From Dyadobacter crusticola DSM 16708 (GTDB taxonomy: Bacteria > Bacteroidota > Bacteroidia > Cytophagales > Spirosomataceae): DNA of 64,000 nucleotides. The notes below the pieces were generated by a model that saw only the letters and a list, made by a program, of their open reading frames with translations, was not told where the DNA came from and made no database searches. The stretch is from assembly GCF_000701505.1 (NCBI RefSeq), contig NZ_JNJB01000007.1, forward strand, positions 147,302-211,301, in the 5' to 3' direction. Made by a program: the position numbers and the translations under genes. Below, one piece after another: positions 55,023-64,000 of the stretch (its first letter is position 1; the number at the start of each line of letters is the position of its first letter).

Positions 55023-55967
55023 ATGAACCGCTTTGACCGCATTACTGCCATTTTGATCCAACTTCAATCCCGCAAGATCGTCAAAGCGCAGGATCTGGCA
55101 GAACGCTTTGAGATCAGTCTGCGAACAGTTTACCGGGATATCAACTCGCTTGCGGAAGCAGGCGTACCCATTATAGGAGAGGCGGGTGTTGGCTATTCCA
55201 TTATGGACGGCTATCGCCTGCCTCCTGTTATGTTCACCAAAGAAGAGGCGCGGACCTTCATCACTGCCGAAAAACTGATGGAGAAGTTCACCGATTTCTC
55301 TACCCAGTCGCAGTACCAGTCGGCGATGTTTAAGGTGAAAGCTGTGCTTCGGAGCAGTGAGAAGTCGATGGTGGAGAACCTGGAAAATCACATCGAGGTT
55401 CGCAAAAATCACCACGCCTTTCACAAAGCCGACAGCAACACTCTCGACGTGCTCCTGAAAAGCATTTCGGAAAAGAAGATCGCGAAGATCAACTACAATG
55501 CGATCAACAGTGACGATCCGCTGGAAAGGGTTGTGGAGCCGGTGGGTGTCTATCATGAAAACAGCTACTGGTACACGATCGCCTACTGCCACCTCCGGAG
55601 CGATTACCGCAATTTCCGCTCCGATCGCATTCTCAACTGCGAACTGACAGACCGCCCATTCGAACACAAACACGCACCCTTGAAGGAGTTCCTGGAAGAT
55701 ACCTACAATCACGCGGACCTGAGGCTGGTGCGGATCAGACTGAATAGAAGAACAGCAAGGTATATCCGCGAACAACGCGAGTATTATGGGTTCGTGTCAG
55801 AAACGATCAAGGATGATCAGGTGGAAATGACTTTCCTCACTCCTACTCTCGAAGGATTCGCCAGATGGTACCTGATGTTAGCCCCAAATGCAGAAATCTT
55901 GGAGCCGGTTTCGCTAAAAAACATGATCAGGGTCCTGGCAACGCAGATTTTAGAAAAACTGAATTAA
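55023..55967 (+). CDS. YafY-type WYL-domain transcriptional regulator
   Basis: The 314-aa protein has an N-terminal HTH_11 domain (ITAILIQLQSRKIVKAQDLAERFEISLRTVYRDI) and a C-terminal WYL ligand-binding domain (WYTIAYCHLRSDYRNFRSDRI). WYL regulators of this type respond to nucleic-acid or small ligands. It precedes dinB; a TGACA-N6-TGTCA palindrome lies between them. Confidence 0.92.
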   Translation: MNRFDRITAILIQLQSRKIVKAQDLAERFEISLRTVYRDINSLAEAGVPIIGEAGVGYSIMDGYRLPPVMFTKEEARTFITAEKLMEKFTDFSTQSQYQSAMFKVKAVLRSSEKSMVENLENHIEVRKNHHAFHKADSNTLDVLLKSISEKKIAKINYNAINSDDPLERVVEPVGVYHENSYWYTIAYCHLRSDYRNFRSDRILNCELTDRPFEHKHAPLKEFLEDTYNHADLRLVRIRLNRRTARYIREQREYYGFVSETIKDDQVEMTFLTPTLEGFARWYLMLAPNAEILEPVSLKNMIRVLATQILEKLN

Positions 55968-55980
55968 CCAAAAAAGCTGC

Positions 55981-55996
55981 TGACATACTGTTGTCA
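55981..55996. promoter_or_regulatory. Palindromic candidate operator between the WYL and DinB genes
   Basis: TGACA (55981-55985) and TGTCA (55992-55996) are inverted with 6 bases between. It sits 13 bases after the WYL regulator stop and 43 bases before the dinB start. TTTG at 55997-56000 may be a -33 element beside it, without a clean -7 partner. Confidence 0.45.
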
Positions 55997-56039
55997 TTTG
56001 TCCGGGTTTATTTTGTATTGAACCAAAACAACAGCGAAA

Positions 56040-56564
56040 ATGTCACAACTCACTGCAACTCCCGCGATCGAATCCAGCCTGGCTTATCTGATGCAGAACT
56101 ACGCGGATTATAACCACTGGGCTAATTGTACATTGATCAACTGGCTGAAAAGAAAACCCAGGGAACTCGTTGATAAAGAAGTACTATCAAGTTTCTCAAC
56201 CATCAGGGAAACACTTATTCATATCGTGGAAACACAGCGATACTGGCTATCCGTGATCAATCCTGACGGAGATTACAGCGACCAAGAATTTGATGGAGAC
56301 CTGGACGAAACTTTTTCCTTCGTTATGGCGCAATCTCAGGAGCTTGCGGAGTATGTAGAAACCCTATCAGCCGGCGGTTTGGTAGAAGAAACCCTGGTAG
56401 TCAGCCCGTGGTTTGAATGCAACTTTCCGAAATTCGAATACATACTGCATTGCATGAACCACAGCACTTACCACCGGGGACAAATTGTGACAATGGGAAG
56501 AAATCTCGGTTTCACAGATGCACCTATGACAGACTACAACTTTTACAATGTTGTGGCGAAGTAA
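56040..56564 (+). CDS. DinB-family protein
   Basis: The 174-aa four-helix DinB/YfiT-type protein carries the metal-binding His residues (TLIHIVETQRYWL and MNHSTYHRGQI). DinB-family members are putative metal-dependent, thiol-linked enzymes. Its likely controller is the WYL protein upstream. This family is unrelated to DNA polymerase IV, which is also called DinB. Confidence 0.9.
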   Translation: MSQLTATPAIESSLAYLMQNYADYNHWANCTLINWLKRKPRELVDKEVLSSFSTIRETLIHIVETQRYWLSVINPDGDYSDQEFDGDLDETFSFVMAQSQELAEYVETLSAGGLVEETLVVSPWFECNFPKFEYILHCMNHSTYHRGQIVTMGRNLGFTDAPMTDYNFYNVVAK

Positions 56565-56613
56565 TGGATTCTGACTGGTTGATTCGTAGCCCCACATCCG
56601 TTAAATTGTGGGC

Positions 56614-57156
56614 ATGGAACATATTAGCATTCTCGGAATTTCAGGAAGCCTTAGTACCGATTCAACAAACACCATTATCCTAAATACCTGCAAAACGTTG
56701 CTGCCTGAAAACGTGACACTCACCGTCTTTCACGGTCTGGACCAAATCCCGCATTTTAGTCCGGGGCTGAAAGACAATGAGGCCGTTACGTGGTTTAAGT
56801 CAGCTGTCGCGCAAGCTGATGCTGTCATTTTCTCCACTCCTGAATATGCATTCGGTGTGCCGGGAACATTGAAGAATGCATTAGACTGGACGGTGGCGAC
56901 GGGTGAATTCAATGCCAAACCCGTTGCTGCGATCAGTGCCTCTCCATTAAATACGGGCGGTGAAAAAGCGCTCTCTTCCCTCCTGCTTACCCTCACGGCG
57001 CTTGGCACTTTGCGCAACGAGCACTCTGCCGCCGCCATACCCAATATCAAGAGTAAAATAGAACAGGGCTACGTCACTGAGCTTCAAACCTTGCAGATCC
57101 TTCGTGCTCAGATTGACAACCTGTTAAACTTGCTGAACCTGCCTGCGGTAAATTGA
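56614..57156 (+). CDS. NADPH-dependent FMN reductase
   Basis: The 180-aa flavodoxin-like protein has the FMN-binding loop (GISGSLSTDSTNT) and TPEYAFGVPGTLKNALDW, typical of NAD(P)H quinone/FMN reductases. ATG 56614 is chosen over an in-frame GTG at 56608. It follows dinB by 49 bases and may share its transcript. Confidence 0.9.
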   Translation: MEHISILGISGSLSTDSTNTIILNTCKTLLPENVTLTVFHGLDQIPHFSPGLKDNEAVTWFKSAVAQADAVIFSTPEYAFGVPGTLKNALDWTVATGEFNAKPVAAISASPLNTGGEKALSSLLLTLTALGTLRNEHSAAAIPNIKSKIEQGYVTELQTLQILRAQIDNLLNLLNLPAVN

Positions 57157-57228
57157 AGCGGAAATATCCAATTTATTATTCCGCAAACAAAAGACTACCA
57201 ACTCAGTATACTTATACCGTTATTTTAA

Positions 57229-57236
57229 TACATTTG
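57229..57236 (+). promoter_or_regulatory. -7 box of the metY promoter
   Basis: TACATTTG matches TAnnTTTG; the leader to the ATG at 57266 is about 24 bases. No clear TTTG lies 19-20 bases upstream. Confidence 0.45.
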
Positions 57237-57262
57237 GGTTTGATCCACATTAAACGTATTAG

Positions 57263-58552
<1,290 letters not shown>

Positions 58553-58564
58553 GCACTAACCAAA

Positions 58565-58692
58565 AATGCCGTCAGGCATGCAACATCGGTAGATACGTAA
58601 TAAGGCGGGCGTATAATGCAATACCCATGCAAATGCCGTCAGGCATGTAACAATCGTAGGCAATAACAAAATGTTACATCCCTACGGGATTT
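58565..58692. repeat. Two ATGCCGTCAGGCAT repeats with a pseudoknot-capable right part
   Basis: Copy 1 starts at 58566 and copy 2 at 58633; each has the perfect hairpin ATGCC-GTCA-GGCAT. After copy 2, ATGTAACA (58645-58652) pairs with TGTTACAT (58672-58679) while CGTAGG (58655-58660) pairs with CCTACG (58681-58686), in the crossing order 1-2-1'-2'. No gene lies here. Confidence 0.75.
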
Positions 58693-58746
58693 AATATCTG
58701 GGCAAAACCGGGAGAGTTTTTACCGAGATTTTGCGCGTTGATCTAG

Positions 58747-58782
58747 AAAAGCCAGGCTACCTCACAGGCGCCTGGCTTTTTC
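58747..58782. terminator. Bidirectional terminator between metY and the S9 peptidase gene
   Basis: AAAAGCCAGGC (58747-58757) pairs perfectly with GCCTGGCTTTT (58770-58780) around a 12-base loop, with further T on the plus strand. It serves metY and, in reverse, the convergent peptidase gene. Confidence 0.88.
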
Positions 58783-58809
58783 CATATTGGTTGAAAATTG
58801 ATCTCAATT

Positions 58810-58837
58810 GCCGACAGCCGACAGCCAACAGCCGAAA
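58810..58837. repeat. Short GCCGACA tandem repeat
   Basis: Four 7-base units, GCCGACA twice then GCCAACA and GCCGAAA, stand 9 bases before the 3' end of the peptidase gene. Its role is unknown. Confidence 0.7.
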
Positions 58838-58846
58838 ACTCCCCAC

Positions 58847-60994
58847 CTACTTCTCAATCCCCTCCAGCGCAAACATAAATGCGTACTGCAATGCGATTTC
58901 TTTGAGATAATCGAAGCGGCCTGATGCGCCTCCGTGACCTGCTTCCATGTTGGTTTTCAGCATCAGTACATTGTTATTCGTCTTATGCGTCCGCAGGCGC
59001 GCTACCCATTTGGCTGGTTCGAAATACTGGACCTGGCTGTCATGCAGCCCGGTCATCACGAGCATGTTGGGATAAGCTCTCTTCTTGACATTGTCATAAG
59101 GCGAGTAGGATTTCATGTAATTGTACGACTCCTTGTTCTTAGGATTTCCCCATTCATCAAACTCGTTCGTAGTCAACGGTATACTCTCATCCAGCATGGT
59201 CGTAACCACATCTACAAACGGCACAACAGCGATGATACCATTCCAGAGATCCGGCCGCATATTGGTAACAGCTCCCATCAATAATCCCCCTGCGCTGCCG
59301 CCCATTGCGTACAGGTGTGCGGTTGAGGTATAGTTTTGGGCGATCAGGTGATCCGCACAGTCGATGAAATCATTGAATGTATTCTTCTTCTTGAACATCT
59401 TCCCGTCTTCATACCACTTACGCCCCATTTCCTGGCCGCCGCGGATGTGTGCAATCGCAAAAACAAAGCCTCTGTCGAGCAGACTGAGCCTTGTACTGCT
59501 GAAACTTGCATCCGTACTGTACCCGTAAGAACCGTACGCATACAGTAATAACGGAGTTTGCGGACTTCTGCCCGTTTTCTTTTTGTAAACAAGTGATATA
59601 GGAATGCGCACGCCGTCGCGGGAGCTTGCATAAAGTCTTTCTGTCACATATTCCTCCGGATTATACCCTCCCACAACTTCCTGGCGCTTCTTCAACTCCT
59701 TTTTCCTCGACTCCATATCATAATCATAAACAGAGCCTGGCGTCGTGAGCGAAGTGTAAGTGTAGCGCAGGTTTTTAGTATCATACTCTGGATTTCCGGA
59801 AGGATGCGCGGTATAAGCTGCCTCGCCGAAATCAACGTAATGTTCAGAATTGCTTCTTAGATCACGTACGCGGATCTGCAGCAAACCATTCTTCCGCTCG
59901 CTGAACACCAGAAAATGCCTGAAAACCTCGATGCTTTCCAGCAGCACATCGTTTCTGTGAGAGATCACTTCCTTCCAGTTTTCGATACCCGTGTTTGACA
60001 CCGGCGTTTCCATTAGCCGGAAATTCAGCGCATCCTTGTTGGTGACAATGAGGAATTTGTCTTCATGGTGATCAATCTCGTACAGCACATCCTTTATTCG
60101 CGGCTGAAAAACCTGGAATTCACCCTCGGGCTGGTCCGCATCGAGAATGCGGTATTCCGACGACATCGTAGCCGAAGAACCGATCACAATATATTTTTCA
60201 GACTTGGTTTTGCCGACACCTATGTAGTTACTCTTATCTTTTTCTGCATAAACCACGACATCGCTTTTCGCGTCAGTGCCCAGCGTGTGGCGCTTGATTT
60301 TTTCACTAAGAAGCGTTTTGGAGTTCTTTGAGGTATAGAAAAGCGTTTTATTGTCATTCCCCCATTCATATCCCGGATCCGTACGCGGAATAGCGTCGGC
60401 AAAATTCTTTCCTGTTTCCAGATTTTTAACAAACATGGTGTACTCCCGGCGCGACACGGTGTCTACGCCATAAGCAAGCATTTTGTTATCAGGACTTACA
60501 CTGAAACCATCCGCAGAATAGTAGGTATGTCCCTCGGCGAGCTGGTCTACATCCAGAAGGATTTCCTCTGTTGCTTCGAGCGAACCCTTCTTCCGGCAAT
60601 ACTTAAAATATTGTTTCCCCTCTTCACTCCTGGTGTAGTACCAGTACCCATTTGTGAAAACGGGAACGGACTCGTCCTTCTCTTTGATCCTCCCTTTCAT
60701 CTCCGCGAAAAGATCTTCCTGGAATTTCTTTGTTCCCGCCATCAGCGTATCCGCGTAAGCATTCTCTGCTTCCAGGTACTCCACTACCTTCTTGCTGTCC
60801 GGACCGTTGTTGAAATAATCAGCCATCCAGTAGTATTCATCATTTCGCTTGTCGCCATGCATTCCGGTTTCATGGTCTTTCTTCTCTGCTACGGGCGCCT
60901 TTGCGTCCGGCCATTGATATGCTTTTCGGTCCAATTTCTTGTTTTGATTACATGAAAAAACGATAACAGCTAACAGGAGTAAAATAATTCTCAT
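58847..60994 (-). CDS. Prolyl oligopeptidase-family (S9) peptidase lipoprotein
   Basis: From ATG 60994 the protein has 715 residues with a type II signal (LLLLAVIVFSC, Cys about residue 15) and is anchored in a membrane. A beta-propeller half is followed by the alpha/beta-hydrolase domain with catalytic Ser in GGSAGG, Asp in TGLHDSQV and His in GHGGASGR, most like oligopeptidase B. It cleaves short peptides. A frame opens earlier at 61066 but gives no signal peptide. Confidence 0.93.
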   Translation of the reverse strand: MRIILLLLAVIVFSCNQNKKLDRKAYQWPDAKAPVAEKKDHETGMHGDKRNDEYYWMADYFNNGPDSKKVVEYLEAENAYADTLMAGTKKFQEDLFAEMKGRIKEKDESVPVFTNGYWYYTRSEEGKQYFKYCRKKGSLEATEEILLDVDQLAEGHTYYSADGFSVSPDNKMLAYGVDTVSRREYTMFVKNLETGKNFADAIPRTDPGYEWGNDNKTLFYTSKNSKTLLSEKIKRHTLGTDAKSDVVVYAEKDKSNYIGVGKTKSEKYIVIGSSATMSSEYRILDADQPEGEFQVFQPRIKDVLYEIDHHEDKFLIVTNKDALNFRLMETPVSNTGIENWKEVISHRNDVLLESIEVFRHFLVFSERKNGLLQIRVRDLRSNSEHYVDFGEAAYTAHPSGNPEYDTKNLRYTYTSLTTPGSVYDYDMESRKKELKKRQEVVGGYNPEEYVTERLYASSRDGVRIPISLVYKKKTGRSPQTPLLLYAYGSYGYSTDASFSSTRLSLLDRGFVFAIAHIRGGQEMGRKWYEDGKMFKKKNTFNDFIDCADHLIAQNYTSTAHLYAMGGSAGGLLMGAVTNMRPDLWNGIIAVVPFVDVVTTMLDESIPLTTNEFDEWGNPKNKESYNYMKSYSPYDNVKKRAYPNMLVMTGLHDSQVQYFEPAKWVARLRTHKTNNNVLMLKTNMEAGHGGASGRFDYLKEIALQYAFMFALEGIEK

Positions 60995-61356
60995 TACGGG
61001 GTGTAATATTAAATGGTTGGTATTTTCTAAATGCACTATACTTTTCAAATGATATATTCCTTTCATACTAATTATACAATCATCTATTTCGATAAGTATT
61101 CACCTTATAATTAGCTAAGTACTTGCAGATCTGATCAATTAAGCTAGCCTTTTTATTAGTTTAATAAAACCAAATTTATTTCACATTCTATACTTTTAAT
61201 ACATTAAGTAAGGTTCAAAAATACATATAGTTTTCACCTTTTAAAAAGATGATCTGCGTAGCAGCTTCTTAATCAGCAAGCTACAAAAATACCTCTGTTA
61301 TCCCTTTCGGTCGTTCGACTTACATTATATTTGAGTTTTGTAACAAGACTTACTTC
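60995..61356. other. AT-rich intergenic region between the S9 peptidase gene and polA
   Basis: These 362 bases hold no gene that I can support. TATTTTTG on the minus strand (61223-61216) is a -7 candidate for the peptidase gene, which would give a long leader of about 215 bases. The polA promoter is at the right end. Confidence 0.5.
61305..61333 (+). promoter_or_regulatory. Promoter of polA
   Basis: TATATTTG (61326-61333) matches TAnnTTTG. TTTC at 61305-61308 is a 3-of-4 -33 box, with a 17-base spacer. The leader to the ATG is about 17 bases. Confidence 0.5.
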
Positions 61357-64000
61357 ATGGATAAACCCGTTCATAAACTCTTTCTGCTCGACGCGATGGC
61401 GTTGATATATCGTGCACACTTTGCATTCATCAAAGCGCCGAGGATTACATCGAAAGGTTTAAACACCAGTGCTGTGTTTGGATTTACCAATACATTGCTG
61501 GAAGTGCTGCAAAAAGAAAAGCCCACCCACATCGGTGTCGCGTTTGATACCGCCGCCCCTACATTCCGCCACGTCCAGTTTGAAGCCTATAAAGCCCAGC
61601 GGCAGGAACAGCCCGAAGATATCACTGTGGCGATCCCGCTGGTGAAGCGACTGCTCAAAGCCATGTGCATTCCCATTCTGGAACTGGACGGTTATGAGGC
61701 CGACGATATCATCGGCACCATCGCGAAGGAAGCTTCCAATGCAGGCTTCGAGGTATTCATGATGACACCGGATAAAGACTACGGTCAGCTGGTGGAAGAA
61801 CACGTTCACATTTACAAACCCGCCTTTCTCGGTAAAAGTGCGGAGGTACTCGGAGTCAACGAAATCCTGGAACGCTGGCAGATCCAGCGCATCGACCAGG
61901 TGATCGACATTCTCGGATTAATGGGCGACGCTGTCGACAACATCCCCGGAGTGCCGGGCGTAGGTGAAAAAACCGCGCAGAAACTGATTTCGGAGTACGA
62001 TACCATTGAAAACCTGATCACGCACGCAGACGAGATCAAAGGAAAGCTTGGAGAAAAAATCCGCGAGAATTTTGATAAAGCAGTACTGAGCAAGCAGCTC
62101 GCCACAATCGATATCAAAGTGCCCGTCCCATTTGACGCCGAAGACCTCACCATTTGCCCGGCCAATGCAGACCAGATTGTGGAGCTCTTCGACGAATTGG
62201 AATTTAAAACGCTTAAACAGCGCGTGCTCGGCATCGGCCACCCGATACAAACCACACAGGTAACCCGGCCCGCTGCAAAAAGCCAGAAAGGTCAGCTCGA
62301 TCTGTTTGGAAACCCGACGCAGGAATTGGGCAAGCAGCCCGCTATACTGAGCGAAGGTATCGCCGACGACGACGCGCCGGAACAAGCCTACGAAGACCTC
62401 AGGATACCAACAACCAGGCGCACGATCGACAACACTTTTCACAGGTACCATACGGTGGACACGCCCGAGCTCCTGAAAAGTCTGGCGTACTACCTGAACC
62501 TGCAGGACGCTTTTTGTTTTGACACAGAAACCACGTCGCTTGAAACCATCCACGCAGAGCTGGTCGGCTTGTCGTTTTCCTACCTCGCCGGGGAAGCATT
62601 TTATGTTCCCGTACCAGCGGACCGCACGGAGGCGCAAGAGATTGTCGAGTATTTCAGAGAGGTTTTTGAAAATGAAAACATTGAGAAGATCGGGCAGAAT
62701 GTCAAATACGATTTGCTGATCCTGAAAAACTACGGCATTGAGGTGAAAGGGAAGCTAAGCGACACCATGCTGGCGCACTACATTCTGGAACCTGACAAGC
62801 GCCACGGAATGGATATTCTGGCAGCATCTTACCTCAACTACGATCCCGTTTCCATTACTTCGCTGATCGGCAAAAAGGGTGTAAAACAAGGAACAATGCG
62901 CGACGTGGCGATTCCGGAGATCACACAATATGCAGGCGAAGATGCAGATATTACTTTGCAGCTAAATGAGATCTTCTCGCGTGAGCTGCCGAAAGTCAAT
63001 GCTTCGAAGCTGTATTATGAGGTCGAAATGCCGCTGACGAAAGTGCTTGCTTCCATGGAAAGTACGGGCGTCCGGCTTGATATCAATGCATTGCGGGAAA
63101 TGTCGGCCGTGCTCGAATCGGACCTGCGGATGACGGAGTCCGAGATCTATGAAGCAGCCGGCCAATCTTTCAATATCAGCTCTCCAAAGCAGCTGGGTGA
63201 AGTTTTGTTTGAAAAAATGAAACTGATCGATAAGCCTAAGAAGACCAAGACGGGACAGTACGCAACAGGCGAGGATATCTTGTCAGACCTGGAAAATAAC
63301 CACGTCATCGCGCGTAAAATACTCGATTACCGCGAGCTTCAAAAATTGAAATCGACTTACGTAGACGCACTTCCGCTGCTGGTAAGCAAGAAAAGCGGCC
63401 GCATTCACACCTCGTACAATCAGGCTGTGGCAGCAACCGGGCGTTTGAGCTCGACAAATCCCAATCTGCAGAACATTCCCATCAGAACGCCGCGCGGGCG
63501 TGAGATACGCAAGGCATTTGTGCCCGACAACGAGGAGTTCCAGATTCTTTCAGCGGATTATTCCCAGATCGAGCTGCGCATTATGGCCGCGTTCAGTCAG
63601 GACAGCAGTATGACGGAAGCTTTCAACCAGGGCCGCGATATTCACGCAACTACGGCAAGTAAAGTGTTCAAGGTCGATTTGGAAGATGTTACTTCGGATA
63701 TGCGGCGCAAGTCGAAAATGGTGAACTTCGGGATTATCTATGGTATTTCTGCATTCGGACTCGCCCAGCGGCTGGGTATTGCACGTGGCGAAGCAAGCGA
63801 GATTATTCGCGCCTATTTCGAAGAATTCCCGGCTGTGAAGGGTTATATGGACCGGGTGGTAAATGAAGCGCGTGAGAAGAAATACGTGGAAACCATTCTC
63901 GGCCGGAGAAGATACCTGCCGGATATTACCTCAGGCAACCAGACCAACCGCGGCTATGCAGAGCGGAACGCGATCAATGCGCCTATTCAAGGTTCTGCGG
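61357..64000 (+). CDS. polA: DNA polymerase I (3' end beyond the window)
   Basis: DNA polymerase I repairs gaps and replaces RNA primers. The frame from ATG 61357 runs 881 codons to the window end. The 5'-3' exonuclease domain comes first (LFLLDAMALIYRAHFAF, DGYEADDIIGTIA). The 3'-5' exonuclease keeps all three motifs (FDTETTSLE, NVKYDLLIL, YAGEDADITL), so proofreading appears active. The polymerase domain shows motif A (SADYSQIELRIMA) and motif B (RRKSKMVNFGIIYG); motif C lies outside. Confidence 0.97.
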   Translation, partial: MDKPVHKLFLLDAMALIYRAHFAFIKAPRITSKGLNTSAVFGFTNTLLEVLQKEKPTHIGVAFDTAAPTFRHVQFEAYKAQRQEQPEDITVAIPLVKRLLKAMCIPILELDGYEADDIIGTIAKEASNAGFEVFMMTPDKDYGQLVEEHVHIYKPAFLGKSAEVLGVNEILERWQIQRIDQVIDILGLMGDAVDNIPGVPGVGEKTAQKLISEYDTIENLITHADEIKGKLGEKIRENFDKAVLSKQLATIDIKVPVPFDAEDLTICPANADQIVELFDELEFKTLKQRVLGIGHPIQTTQVTRPAAKSQKGQLDLFGNPTQELGKQPAILSEGIADDDAPEQAYEDLRIPTTRRTIDNTFHRYHTVDTPELLKSLAYYLNLQDAFCFDTETTSLETIHAELVGLSFSYLAGEAFYVPVPADRTEAQEIVEYFREVFENENIEKIGQNVKYDLLILKNYGIEVKGKLSDTMLAHYILEPDKRHGMDILAASYLNYDPVSITSLIGKKGVKQGTMRDVAIPEITQYAGEDADITLQLNEIFSRELPKVNASKLYYEVEMPLTKVLASMESTGVRLDINALREMSAVLESDLRMTESEIYEAAGQSFNISSPKQLGEVLFEKMKLIDKPKKTKTGQYATGEDILSDLENNHVIARKILDYRELQKLKSTYVDALPLLVSKKSGRIHTSYNQAVAATGRLSSTNPNLQNIPIRTPRGREIRKAFVPDNEEFQILSADYSQIELRIMAAFSQDSSMTEAFNQGRDIHATTASKVFKVDLEDVTSDMRRKSKMVNFGIIYGISAFGLAQRLGIARGEASEIIRAYFEEFPAVKGYMDRVVNEAREKKYVETILGRRRYLPDITSGNQTNRGYAERNAINAPIQGSA

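Noticed and set aside
54768..55775. Open minus-strand frame of 335 codons
   Set aside because: It overlaps the WYL regulator and the end of the LLM gene and reads as antisense of well-recognised genes.

Overview
The window reads as chromosomal DNA of a Bacteroidota bacterium, most like the Cytophagales (Spirosomaceae, Dyadobacter-like); the genus is an inference from gene content. Supporting signs are a SusC/RagA-type TonB-linked porin, cargo proteins with both known type IX secretion (T9SS) sorting tails, menD (menaquinone), a short RpoD without region 1.1, almost no Shine-Dalgarno sequences, and about a dozen promoter candidates with the Bacteroidota -7 box TAnnTTTG. Most of the window is core genome. 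I see no prophage, insertion sequence, CRISPR array or rRNA operon.

Layout. 1-5.5 kb: 5' part of a SusC-like porin gene, a T9SS type-B surface protein and an XRE regulator whose promoter region shares a motif with the porin leader. 5.5-10.7 kb: dapD, gap and a tonB-folC-trmB operon. 10.8-16.7 kb: an envelope operon (1,005-aa TPR protein, outer-membrane barrel, HU-CCDC81/SPOR protein). 16.8-25.4 kb: a small unknown gene whose start abuts a TPR lipoprotein gene, then menD, rpoD, pnp, rpsO, an LptF/LptG permease and a START-like protein. 25.5-31.8 kb: tRNA-Met, an ABC exporter, an alkylation-repair-like group (2OG oxygenase, Ada-type zinc domain, AlkA), holA, an AcpH-like gene and slyD. 31.8-41.1 kb: an unusual inverted tetranucleotide-like repeat, a dCMP-deaminase-family gene, a DUF922 protease candidate, a phoH-M43 protease-comEC operon, dnaB, a long hairpin element and rlmD. 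41.2-53 kb: a second T9SS type-B protein paralogous to the first, an NmrA-like oxidoreductase, a porin, two SRPBCC proteins, tex, a ThuA protein, an rRNA methyltransferase and a GAF histidine kinase. 53.4-64 kb: DUF2147 protein, LLM oxidoreductase, WYL regulator plus DinB with a palindromic site between them, an FMN reductase, metY, a repeat cluster, an S9 peptidase lipoprotein and polA (cut by the window end).

How the parts fit. Three themes recur: envelope and surface building (SusC, TonB, TPR/barrel/SPOR operon, T9SS cargo, Lpt-type permease, porin), DNA replication and repair (dnaB, holA, polA, alkA, Ada-like and 2OG oxygenase genes, comEC), and translation or RNA turnover (pnp, rpsO, trmB, rlmD, RsmB-like, tex). 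Convergent genes either meet with no gap or overlap, or are separated by strong symmetric hairpins. The observations I rate most worth following are the phoH-M43-comEC operon, the Ada-like domain missing one zinc cysteine, the shared TGTAAATGC motif near the XRE and susC genes, the inverted GAAT/GAGT tract between slyD and the deaminase gene, and the pseudoknot-capable repeat after metY.
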